From: Halictus rubicundus | Taxonomy: Eukaryota > Arthropoda > Insecta > Hymenoptera > Halictidae | Assembly (NCBI RefSeq): GCF_050948215.1 | Contig: NC_135152.1 | Location: 6,916,310-6,980,309, forward strand | DNA length: 64,000 nucleotides | Direction of reading: 5' to 3' | In this document: piece after piece, positions 26,701 through 34,640 of the stretch | Position numbering within the stretch: position 1 is the stretch's first letter | How the letters are laid out: every line of letters starts with the position of its first letter | The notes under the pieces: model-generated | What the model was told of the DNA's origin: nothing | What the model saw: only the letters and a program-made list of their open reading frames with translations | The model's database searches: none | Program-made: the position numbers and the translations under genes

Positions 26701-27708
26701 CATGAACTTCCAAGCGTAGCAATTATGTATAAAATAATTGTTCCTCGACCGATGTTATTTGTCCCAGCACAATCTGATGGATTTCTTCATTTTTTTTCTG
26801 CAGAAGTATAGGCTTTAGAAGTTCGTTCGTTCTTCTTGGGGTATTAAAAAACGATCGTTTGAATGTTCCCAAGACTTCTTCGCGTCGACGATCACGAGAA
26901 AAACGAGCATTCACGGGAACACGGTCGACGGTACTCGGAAACCCTTTCAGAGAAGTAAGTCCTTAAGAAGCTCGGAATGACTCAAAAGGCTCGTTGAAGT
27001 CCCCGTCGCAAATTGACATTCCAGCGGAGCTAATCACTCGGTCGTTCCCTTTTACTCGGTGAATTCACGGAGACCGGGTTACTTAATCGGACTTTCATCG
27101 TGACTGTTTCCTGAAACGTTCTCGGGTCGCCTTAAAAGACCGGCTTCTTCCCGGCCAGTAATCTCTTCATTGTAACTTCATCGTCATCTGCGATCTCGGG
27201 GCGTTATTGATCTTAACATCAGCGTTCGCCTCGGCACAAAGCCGCATCGAATTAACCAAACATTTTACAGCTTTACCGAAGAACTTGTTTTCCGCCAGTA
27301 GTCCCAACTTCGCAGTCATTTAACAATTTAATATGTCAGTATCGATGCCGACGAGAGCATATTTTTCTCGTGACAAATTAGATTGCGGATCTTTCTGCAA
27401 AATTAAAACACTCAGAAATACTAAAAAGAAATCAAATACTCAATTCAATTATACGAAATATATATTTTCCGTTTTAATAAATTCAAAATGATATGACATC
27501 ACCCTTAAATTTTTCTAAAGTCTCTTTGTCTGTCACTCGTTCGTTTGTCTACATGCATAAAATCCGCAGTGCGAGTTGTAAATAAATAAAGTTGTTAATA
27601 AAATGTTGTGCTGCTTCACTAAAAAGTTGTATCGTATTAACCGAACATCGGACACTTCTATGCAGATTGTTTCACATATTTTTTGTTTCAGGCGCCACGA
27701 AGAAGTAA
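11735..27708 (+). CDS. stumps: stumps/Dof (BCAP/BANK family) FGF-receptor signalling adaptor, 14 coding exons
   Basis: Exons: 11735-11786, 18481-18640, 19806-20232, 20705-21001, 21099-21234, 21828-22018, 22609-22681, 22992-23300, 23765-24181, 24504-24623, 24743-24837, 24981-25197, 25642-26202, 27692-27708. Every intron is GT-AG, and the exons sum to 3072 nt with no frame break, giving 1023 residues. Order seen: TIR-like region (about 33-205), DBB domain (about 214-355), ankyrin-like region (about 358-440), Pro/Ser/Thr-rich linker, coiled coil (about 610-670), tyrosine-motif tail. Tyrosine motifs: YMKM (Y542) and YLDM (Y854) fit PI3K p85 SH2 sites; YANV (Y881), YMNI (Y905) and YMNV (Y995) fit Grb2/Drk YxN sites. 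PPVPPR near the C-terminus fits an SH3 ligand. In Drosophila the family is a cytoplasmic adaptor linking the FGF receptors Heartless and Breathless to Ras/MAPK in mesoderm and trachea. Family assignment rests on domain order and recognised motifs, not on a search. The start is the first ATG in the exon that joins in frame to exon 2. Confidence 0.92.
11787..18480 (+). other. stumps intron 1 (6.7 kb) with GC-rich islands
   Basis: No coding exon was recognised. The intron alternates AT-rich DNA with GC-richer islands at about 12780-13250, 13800-14550, 15200-15560, 15900-16180 and 18100-18400. A CTT trinucleotide run lies at about 13095-13130 and a 96-bp tandem repeat at about 17185-17560. Large first introns of developmental regulators often hold enhancers; that role for the islands is inference. 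Confidence 0.4.
17185..17560. repeat. 96-bp tandem repeat, about 3 copies, in stumps intron 1
   Basis: attattttgtaaa recurs at 17211, 17307 and 17403, with gatatgtgtctaaagaacta in each unit. Its motifs (catattattttgtaaaa, gaattattgaat, aataatcgtaaatta, ggtcattctga) resemble the TTAA element at 44151-44310, so it may be an internally expanded relative. Confidence 0.75.
18481..18640 (+). CDS. stumps: stumps exon 2, start of TIR-like domain
   Basis: The acceptor is tttttacag. The exon encodes residues 18-71, including DDVFFVSSKDSEISSLWVNY, a beta-strand plus helix that fits the start of the TIR-like fold of the BCAP/Dof family. The donor is aa|gtaatt, phase 2. Confidence 0.9.
18731..19766. repeat. 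26-bp minisatellite, about 40 units, in stumps intron 2
   Basis: Near-identical 26-bp units (core gaaatcttcagaaaaatta followed by atttgtg) fill almost the whole intron between exons 2 and 3, with 1-3 substitutions per unit. The array stops about 40 bp before the exon 3 acceptor. Most units contain cttcag or attcag, which resembles a 3' splice site. Confidence 0.95.
19806..20232 (+). CDS. stumps: stumps exon 3, remainder of TIR-like region
   Basis: The acceptor is ggtcgcag, 40 bp after the end of a minisatellite. The exon encodes residues 71-213 and includes the hydrophobic strand LQIVVVCPVLLERV. A second AG at 19814-19815 would break the phase, so 19806 is preferred. The donor is ctg|gtaagt, phase 0. 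Confidence 0.9.
20705..21001 (+). CDS. stumps: stumps exon 4, DBB (Dof/BCAP/BANK) domain
   Basis: The exon is 99 codons, phase 0 at both ends (acceptor ttttcag, donor cag|gtaaag), residues 214-312. The run from NRIIALLNDPVRPEDNVSVI onward, through IDIAHVKRRNPYALQFSIPE, is the most diagnostic part for the DBB domain, which mediates dimerisation and receptor association in this family. Confidence 0.93.
21099..21234 (+). CDS. stumps: stumps exon 5, end of DBB domain
   Basis: It follows a short 97-bp intron (acceptor gcttgcag). It encodes TFGFNPGDREQLDNWMVHAF and a short linker, residues 313-357, and ends in phase 1 at a|gtgagt. Confidence 0.9.
21828..22018 (+). CDS. stumps: stumps exon 6, ankyrin-like region
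   Basis: Residues 358-421. NPTLLHFAARFGLERLAWQL and the following LTPADLAEQAGHARLAHQL match ankyrin-repeat helices. The donor is atg|gtacaa, phase 0. Retention of the next intron would add only VQKHRL before a stop, giving a protein of about 427 residues lacking the signalling tail. Confidence 0.9.
22246..22439. mobile_element. TTAA-flanked piggyBac-like MITE in stumps intron 6
   Basis: TTAA at 22242-22245 and 22440-22443 flanks inverted ends CCCCTTGCCCTAC and GTAGTGCAAAGGG. It is about 194 bp with no coding capacity. The TTAA target and CCCTTTGC-type ends are typical of piggyBac-superfamily non-autonomous elements. Confidence 0.65.
22609..22681 (+). CDS. stumps: stumps exon 7
   Basis: A 73-nt exon (acceptor gaatcgcag, donor a|gtgagt). 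It encodes a helical stretch beginning QMNEFTNMYSYLKVI, residues 422-446, directly after the ankyrin-like region. Confidence 0.85.
22992..23300 (+). CDS. stumps: stumps exon 8, Pro/Thr-rich linker with YMKM
   Basis: The acceptor is gaattctag and the donor g|gtgagt. The exon encodes residues 446-548, a low-complexity Pro/Thr/Ala linker ending in GYMKMHPAG. Y542 in YMKM fits a PI3K p85 SH2-binding YxxM motif. Confidence 0.88.
23765..24181 (+). CDS. stumps: stumps exon 9, coiled-coil region
   Basis: Residues 549-687. After a Ser/Thr/Pro-rich start it carries a long charged helix (from DELLEIINDFKNNVFTINEV through KDKQRQLTAMREEYDRIQKR) with heptad-like spacing, then a basic FDRIRKFFSKGKK. The donor is g|gtgagc, phase 1. 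A coiled coil is expected at this position in Dof proteins. Confidence 0.92.
24376..24397. mobile_element. end fragment of the CCCTTAGCACTCGAA TTAA-element family
   Basis: In stumps intron 9, gtcgccattggaatgctaag followed by ggTTAA is the reverse complement of the conserved left end of the elements at 10797, 57297 and 58893. Its opposite end was not found, so it is probably truncated. Confidence 0.45.
24504..24623 (+). CDS. stumps: stumps exon 10, Ser-rich linker
   Basis: 120 nt, phase 1 at both ends (acceptor gaacag, donor a|gtacgt). It encodes a Ser/Asp/Asn-rich disordered segment ending RPVSSLSLRSVS, residues 688-727. Being phase-symmetric, it could be skipped without a frameshift. Confidence 0.85.
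24743..24837 (+). CDS. stumps: stumps exon 11, Ser/Gly-rich linker
   Basis: 95 nt. The acceptor is tttcctcag; the donor aga|gtatgt gives phase 0. It encodes a Ser/Gly/Thr-rich segment ending GTHSDTEDRR, residues 728-759. Confidence 0.85.
24981..25197 (+). CDS. stumps: stumps exon 12, Pro/Tyr-rich segment
   Basis: The acceptor is ttgttacag and the donor t|gtaaga. It encodes residues 760-831, with proline-rich stretches (IPPAPKPF, PQLPPK) and several tyrosines (SYEIPP, RYSPAL, AEYYIAF) that could be SH3 ligands or phosphosites. Confidence 0.87.
25396..25519. mobile_element. TAGACTGCGGAT-type short MITE in stumps intron 12
   Basis: Inverted ends taaactgcggacctttatgc and the complementary gcagtcta bound about 124 bp. 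This is a member of a family seen many times in the window (for example 41847-41962). No convincing target duplication is visible at this copy. Confidence 0.5.
25642..26202 (+). CDS. stumps: stumps exon 13, Grb2/PI3K docking tail
   Basis: The largest exon, residues 832-1018. Visible docking motifs in order: KYLDM (Y854, YxxM), SYANV (Y881, YxN), NYMNI (Y905, YxN), EEYVETDL (Y972, a possible Shp2/Csw-type site, weak), DYMNV (Y995, YxN) and PPVPPR (SH3). The donor is g|gtgaga. Read-through into the intron would replace the last residues with a short GEIFGLVFV tail. Confidence 0.92.
26191..26745. repeat. tandem duplication spanning the stumps exon 13 donor
   Basis: Two diverged copies of about 300 bp, 26191-26490 and 26491-26745. 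The first starts in the last bases of exon 13 (acccccaagaggtgagattt) and the second starts acccccaggagataggattt. The flanking sequences also align (ggattggtttttg with ggattattctttt; taatggaagctttaata with taatagaagatttaata). The donor-like gtgag has decayed in the second copy. Confidence 0.8.
27692..27708 (+). CDS. stumps: stumps exon 14, terminal 17-nt coding part
   Basis: The acceptor is ttttttgtttcag. The split codon completes Gly, then Ala-Thr-Lys-Lys and taa. The phase fits and the polypyrimidine tract is strong. The coding part is so short that it rests on phase and splice-site quality alone. Confidence 0.65.
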
Positions 27709-29110
27709 AAGGATAGCCGGCAAGGACGCCATTGTCCTTCTCCTCCCTCCGCAACAAAGGACCATCCGCGAAACGTGCCTTCCACGATTGTTTTCTTCGT
27801 TCGCGAACTCTGAAGTGATCGTACGACGCCAGTGTTCTTCGTAATTGTTAGTATTAATATGTAAATGTAAATCGTGTGAAAACGATCGTTTATCGTACGG
27901 AGGTCATAAAATAGTCTCTCATTCATATTCCGCGCACGACTCTAATCTTCTGCCTCTTTTGTGTACATTGTTTTCCCATCGCATTGCCTTCTCGTTTTGT
28001 TTTCGTTGGAATACTCGGAAGTGGCGCGACTTAATCTTTGAAATTCTAATGTTAATACGCTGGCATGCGTCTAGGTCGTTTGTAAAAAATTATTTTGCAT
28101 GTTCGTGGTGTCCGCGAACTGCTCCGAACGCGTCGTAGGATGGAAAACAGAGTATCGATCAGAGTTGTTATCGTTATGAGAAGTAATCGCGACGATAAAA
28201 TTGTTTGTTCCGGTTAAGAATTTCAATTAGTTTCGATTAGTTTGTACGCGTTTTAGTTTACTCGACAAACGTCGGAGATTAATCGTTGCGGCGACGTTTA
28301 TGTTACGGAAGTCTAGAAGTATTTCAATATAGTTTCAATTCAGTTTTCGTGGATGTTTATTCGTCTTAGACGGCAGAAGTTTGGGAGTTACAGTAAAGTT
28401 CAAAGTTTGCGAACCTTCCCAACTTTTGGAAGATTCCTATAAAGATCAACGAACCGAAAGTCGACAAGACTCGTTTTAGTATACGATATAACAATTTAGA
28501 TAATTTTTAGCTGAATATTTGCAGCTATTTTGTAATCGATTTCAAGGATCCGAAAATCCTCGTCGAGATCGTTGCAAAATGGCGGCTTGTAATTCGAATT
28601 TAGGATAAGCGAATCGGTCGTTATTCGAGGCCCCCAATTAACCATTAAGTTGTACATTAATTAATCGATTAATTCGGATCTCGATCCAACTGGGAATACA
28701 ATGCTAGCGAGCGCCAAATCAAAGTTTCGTCGTTTTGGCGGGAAGCCAAAATTGAAATTCTGTATATATCAAGTTTCCTTCTATCCTATTCTTTCCCCTA
28801 ATCGCAATAATGATCATTCTCTTTGAAATGTTAAGAGCAGCGTGAAAAAATGTCTACGACGCCGAAAGACTGTCAAGAAAGATGGCGTCGCGTGGTCGTC
28901 GACATATTCATATTTGTACAGGCGCCGAAAGTTCTCGGTTATAGCTGTCGCATATTATAAATCGTGTCTCAAGTACCAAGAATGCATTTAACAGTTTAAT
29001 TGTAATTGTAACATGTTAAACCATAGCCATTTTGCGTAATTTTTTACCGGATCTGTCGGATCCCTCCTTTTCTATTTATGTTGACATATCAATAAAGAAT
29101 TAAATCGCAA
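27709..29110 (+). other. probable stumps 3'UTR
   Basis: It follows the stop codon and contains no recognisable coding exon. The first good AATAAA downstream in the + sense is at about 29091-29096, which would give a 3'UTR of about 1.4 kb. The end point is inferred. Confidence 0.45.
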
Positions 29111-29586
29111 AACGCCGTTCGAACATAATTGTCCATCTTCTAAAGAAAGGAATTCGATTAAAAAGAGCAAAAAATCTGTAGCGAAAATTTTCACGATAGA
29201 AAATTTTGTTAAATTATACTGGAAAATCTGTAGAGGAAAGTATTCATTGTTTCGGCAAAGATTCACTTTAAAATTAAAAATAATATTTACTCGCCCGGTA
29301 TTTGTTCTGAAATTTAATCCACTTGAGCACCTACAGGAATTTAATCTTCCTCATTATTGTCCTCGGAATAACAATACCAGCAATGTGCCAGCAATGTGCC
29401 GTAAAATACGAAGAGTAGGATTTCGTGTGAGAAATTCAACGTAGAAAACCGGTTGACCTCAGAAGTCCACGATTCCGAACAATTATACAACAAACTGGCT
29501 ACTTGTGCAGATCCGAGGCACTGTAAGAATTTTTCAATGGGAACTTTTCTTTCGAGCTTCATTCTACCGACTGACCGATATAAATA

Positions 29587-29811
29587 TCGTTCATTCATAA
29601 GAAAATGACGTATAACAAAAAAAGAAAATTTTACAGGAGAGCCATTTGTAGGAGTGCCAACTTAGAAATGCAAAATAATTTGTTTTTATGGAAATACTGG
29701 GTTAATTGTCACGTGTATTAGTTATAAAGTACACCACAATTTATATATTTAATGTTATAATTTTTTTATAAATATATTTCGCGTTATGTCACTTTTCTTA
29801 TGAATGAAAGG
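29587..29811. mobile_element. TA-flanked mariner-like MITE, copy 1
   Basis: Inverted ends TCGTTCATTCATAAGAAAA and TTTTCTTATGAATGAAAGG are flanked by TA at 29585-29586 and 29812-29813. About 225 bp, no ORF. A second copy in opposite orientation lies at 32200-32449. Confidence 0.7.
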
Positions 29812-29813
29812 TA

Positions 29814-31651
29814 TGTATTTTCTTCCATAAATCAATCAGGCAAGTGTGGTCTCACTGCGGTGAAGCTAACCAGAGAGAATTTACTGCTTTAATTGTATTT
29901 TATTTTTGTACACACCTCCGGACTTTGCATAAATGTACAAAAATATACAGCAGAACGTATTTCTATCGAGCGATACAAACGAAGATATTTTTTAATATCT
30001 TTTCAACGAGAAAACGAGAGAACGCGTAACGTCGAATGATGTCACAACGGTTTACGCATAGACGACCGCATCTCTGAATAAAACATGAAGATTGGCTATT
30101 CATCGCCGTTATTGAACTGTCTCTCGTAGCGTCCGGTCGGGAAGACCAGTCGTTCTCAAATACTCGAAAAACTTACGATTGGTGACTAATTACACAATAC
30201 ATTTCGTTAGCGTACAAGGTCGAACTATGTGTCAGTATACCGTAAAAAACAAATCGGAGCGTGTGTAAGTGTGACACAAAAATGAAACGGCTCATAATTC
30301 GTCGATCGTCGAACGTTCGTTGACATTAAACGCGTTCTAATATATCGACGATAAACTAACAATCGTAAAATAAAATTTTTTGTTGCTCTTTTTTGTGCTA
30401 GCCTAAGTCAACGATGAGCAACCTTTTCTTACAACAAGCAACGATTTTTACGTCTGCACGTGCAATTCCGTCACTGAAATATAGATGACGAGATAGGCAA
30501 AGCTTCAGGTTTGTCGAAACACCCTGCAATGGTATCGTGGGGTCTCCCATGACCCCGATAAAATTTCTGTACGTTAACCCTCGGACCCCTGCGAGTTCTA
30601 GGCCTATGCCAGAGTCATTCGACATACGACTTTCGTCGTATTTCGAAGAAGAAGAGGGGATAGCGATTTTCTTATTTCGAAATAGAAAGCGTCGTCTTAT
30701 ATCGGAGTAAAATTGTACATATTGACTGCAAATATAAAGTTTCTTTAGAATATTTGAATATTAAAACTATCTTAGTAAATTCTCGCACAATTTTAGTGAA
30801 GTCCGCGATACTTCGCAATTATTTTCGCGTTGTGTTGTTAATTAGTGTTCGAGATAACGGGATATGGTGCGACGAGGCAAAAATAAAAAGGATGCGGTTT
30901 CCCATCCGGAAGCCGCCTAGACTGCTGTTGCATTTCTTTTCCACGGGGCTCTCGGGAACCGCTGGAAACTTCCTTCCGCTCCGTTTAGATATCTCGTTAG
31001 CTAAATTCAGTTGGTTAATTGTCGTTACAGTCCGGCATCCGTGGTGGGATCAGCGTCTTTAGTTTTATCGTTGACGGGCTCGCATGTTACGCGCTGTAAA
31101 TGACAAAGTGGGGATCGATCGTATATAGCCGAGGAAATTCCTCTCCCCTTCAGCAAAAGCAAAAAAGACACGGCGCGACCTGTTGATGAACGTCCGTTGT
31201 TCTCGTGTACGGTGACAATCAATTCGAATATACATAATTGCTTAACAATCTCCGCAGTCTGTGAAATAATCTGTCCACGTGCTACTTTGAGAACGCCGCA
31301 GTGAAAATGTTCAGTTTCTCTGAATTACAATAAAATAAAACAGAATATTTTGTGAAAATTAATGGCTGACAAAGATTGACTGTTTTTAAAGTCTTTACTG
31401 TATTTTTACTGAATTTTAGTATTGCAAATGCGTGCAAGTTCGTGTTCGATGATTGTTGAAGTGCATTAATGGATTTTTAAATTATTGATACTGATGTTAG
31501 TGGTAAAGGATTGTTCACGGATTGTTTGTTGTACAAGTGTCTGCCACAATACATTTCAATGATTTAAAAAGCTTCCTTTGTACTAAACGGAAGCATTTTG
31601 CTTTCAGTACCGTCAGAAGTGGCCGCCATTTTGAAGAAGAACGGACTGAGG
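29814..31651. other. intergenic region between stumps and the double-WAP gene
   Basis: No coding exon recognised. A TTAACCCTCGGACC motif near 30574 looks like one end of a TTAA element, but its partner was not found. The last few hundred bases should contain the promoter and 5'UTR of the double-WAP gene; no TATA box was evident. Confidence 0.4.
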
Positions 31652-33017
31652 ATGAAGTTGCTTCTGGTTACTTTATTGATAACGCTAACCTTAGCCGGCA
31701 CTCACGGTCAAATTCGGTAAATGCTATTACTTTCGATGGTTTCTCCTGTTTGTTTGTCGTCGAGCAGCTTCACCGTAAAACTCTTTTTATTTTGAACAAT
31801 GCGACGAACACAGATACGAACCGCTCGCCGAGAAACCAGGATCCTGCCCGCCATCTCTGACGGTTCAGATCTGCAGCGAAACCTGTCTCTCCGATTCCGA
31901 TTGTTTAGGAGCCGGCAAGTGCTGTTCGACTAATTGCGGAGGATTCATCTGTTCGAGACCTGTGACAATGCGACCAAGAAATCGGCAAGGTGAGAGAAAT
32001 ATCTCCGAGTACCAATCATTCGGCAATGTCGATGCAACCAATTTTTTTTTAGCAGACTCCTAACAAATTCCAGTACCAAACTGTTGTAGAATTACCGAAT
32101 TTATTTTTTCGCGATTAAAATTTTGAATATCCAACAGGCTGAAATCGCGAAAGATATTTTTAAGTGCGTACTACGATCTTTCGATATACGTTTCACATAT
32201 TCGTTCATTCGTAAGAAAAGTGACATAACTCAAAATATATTTATAAACAAGATTACAATAATAAGTGTATACATTTTGGTGTACCTTATAACTAATGTAC
32301 GTGAGAATTAATCCAGTATCTAAATAACAACACATTATTTTGCATTTCTAAGTTGGTTATATGCAATTAAAAAATTGTCAATTTTAGGTAATTTTCTCCT
32401 GTAAAATTTCCTTTTTTAACTTATGCCACTCTTCTTATGAATGAACGAATAACATTCATTCATTGCTAACTCTAGATTAGGTAAACAACTAGCAAACTTG
32501 TTGAGAACACTTTTATTATACGAGTCTGTTGCATGAATAATAAGCAACTGTTAGGTAAAAACATCGTGCAAACGACCAGAAGTTAATCGTCATTTAATTA
32601 CAAACACGCACGCGTTCGACGCGGCAATGTGACCATTATTAAGATAAATGGTTGAACGGTTTGTATTTTGAAGTGTTGGCGAATTAAAAACGAAATTTTT
32701 GGTTTACAGTAAAGCCAGGGTCCTGCCCAGCAGTGCCAAAAGGACGATGGGTGTGTTCGCCAACTTGCAGCAGTGACGGCGATTGCAGAGGAACGCGGAA
32801 GTGCTGTAAAAATCGTTGCGGCGCTTTAGCCTGCCAGGAGCCGGATGTTGAGAAGGTCGAATCTGTTGATATGTCGGTTGTCCCGTTGCCAGGAAGACCG
32901 AACAACTTCCCCAGGAATCCGTACTACACCAGTATGAATCCGTACAACGTCAACAGGAATCCCTACGAAATCCCTAGAAACCCAAACAACTACCCCTTTT
33001 TCAATTACAATTATTAA
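31652..33017 (+). CDS. secreted double-WAP (whey acidic protein / four-disulfide core) protein, 3 exons
   Basis: Exons: 31652-31716, 31814-31989, 32710-33017 (GT-AG, phases 2 and 1; 549 nt, 182 residues). A signal peptide is clear: MKLLLVTLLITLTLAGTHG with likely cleavage before Gln20. WAP domain 1 has eight cysteines (33, 42, 46, 52, 58, 59, 63, 68) and starts KPGSCP. WAP domain 2 also has eight (86, 96, 100, 106, 112, 113, 117, 122) and again starts KPGSCP. Each WAP domain has its own exon. The tail (123-182) is free of cysteine and repeats Asn-Pro-Tyr (NPYY, NPYN, NPYE, NPNNYP). WAP proteins are usually extracellular protease inhibitors or antimicrobials, and arthropod ones are often called waprin-like. 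The actual target is unknown. It could be haemolymph, cuticular or glandular. Confidence 0.9.
32200..32449. mobile_element. TA-flanked mariner-like MITE, copy 2 (in intron 2 of the double-WAP gene)
   Basis: Inverted ends TTCGTTCATTCGTAAG and CTTATGAATGAACGAA are flanked by TA. Its right half, reverse-complemented, matches the left half of copy 1 (shared tttacaggaga and acttagaaatgcaaaataat), so the two copies are in inverted orientation. Confidence 0.7.
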
Positions 33018-33560
33018 TTGTGATAGTTGAAGACTTTCTCGATCGAATGTCACAGATTGAACAAGTTCGTGTCTTCGCAAGTGCCATACTACAGAATATG
33101 TATACTCTAGAACAGTACATACTGCCCGCGGCCCTGTAGGCATTCGGTACAAAAATCATAACTTCTAAACTAATCAATTTTCGACATAAATACCCTAATA
33201 CTTTCTTAAAGAGATGCATTAATTTGCGTAAAACAGTTATATGATTTCATAACAAAAATTGTAGTCACCTTTACCTTTTCTTGAATGAAAACTTTTACGC
33301 AAATCTTTGTTAACATAACTTATTGTCAGCTAAATACTGAGTAACTTTTGTTGCAAATATTTTTACGATATATCATCCAATAATATGTAGATCTATGTGT
33401 GAAATAACAAATACATCCCACAAATTAAAATTATTTGATTAGGCGTTCGTTGCGGTCCGCGCGTAGACACCGTTAGTTTCATAACAATTGACGTTGTAAA
33501 CGGTGTTTTGCTGCATCATTTTCTATCGTTAATAAATCCGGAAATAATTGAACAGAATTT
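33018..33560 (+). other. probable 3'UTR of the double-WAP gene
   Basis: AT-rich sequence after the stop. AATAAA at 33531-33536 is the best downstream polyadenylation signal seen. The extent is inferred. Confidence 0.35.
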
Positions 33561-34640
33561 CTTTCAAGCGTAGATTGTACCTTTTCTTTCACTGGGAACT
33601 CCAGAAGACATCAAGTTTTGCGTAAGAAACCTGTTGAGCCGCATTTAGACGTCGCGTCGCGACGTCTTAAGAAATGTGACGACACATTCGAACTTCTGGA
33701 GGAAGGATCGTTGGCTGAGCCCAGAAAGAAAGGCAAAATATTACATCCTTAACTTGAAAAAGATTTCATCCTTCAGGGATTAGTTTAGAAAATTGTAAAC
33801 TTGTGTGAAGAAGCATAGTTTAAGCGTGTTTTCTAAATTAGTTGAAATAAGATGAGGTTCAAAAAGAGAGGGAATTCGCCATTGTTATGATCCACGACGC
33901 AAATGCTAATTCATTTATTTTAAATACAGAAGCTCCTGTCTCGCAAAACAAAGGATCAAAATATCCGTCTCACCAGGCAGTTTATTAATGACAGTAATTA
34001 TTCGCGTGTCAATCTGTGGTATGAATCGTCACGCTACTGATGGAATCGAACTGAATTCGAGTTCTGCGTCGCGTTCTTCATTTCAATAATATTCAGATAT
34101 GATGTCACCGTCGTCATCTCATGGCCACTGTCAGAAACAATCTTTTCATCGAGACAATTTGCATCTGCTAGAATGCACCGGTGCTCTGATAAATTCGTGC
34201 CGCTGTTCTGTGACCGGTAGATGACAAATTTGCAAGAATTAATTGTACGCGATGTTGAACACGTTCGCAGTATGAATCATGCGGCTTCAATGGACAAATC
34301 CAGCTGGAATACCCGAGTGCAGTATTCCCCGAACGCGCATCGTAAACTAAAAACGCGTCGATAACGGTGATTAAGGCGTGCATGAAGCAAGACGGGATCC
34401 GGGAAGTGGTTAGAACAACTGTGTCGCCAATTTTCCTTGTACTTCACCTAGACGTGCTCCTTTCGCCGTGAAATGGAGGTGGAAACAAGCAGTGGAAAGA
34501 GACGGATTTAAGAGACTGAATTCTTATCGTGGACCGATTAGACGTGACACATCTGCCAACCGAACAATTCGCTCCGTACAGTTGTACAGGCGTACAGTGA
34601 CCAGTGGATTGGAAAAACAAGGACTCTCGACAAACTGAAA

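Noticed and set aside
30570..30600. TTAACCCTCGGACC motif as a piggyBac-like element
   Set aside because: Only one end is visible; a similar ctaaccctcggacc lies at about 22716, but no paired terminus was found at either place.
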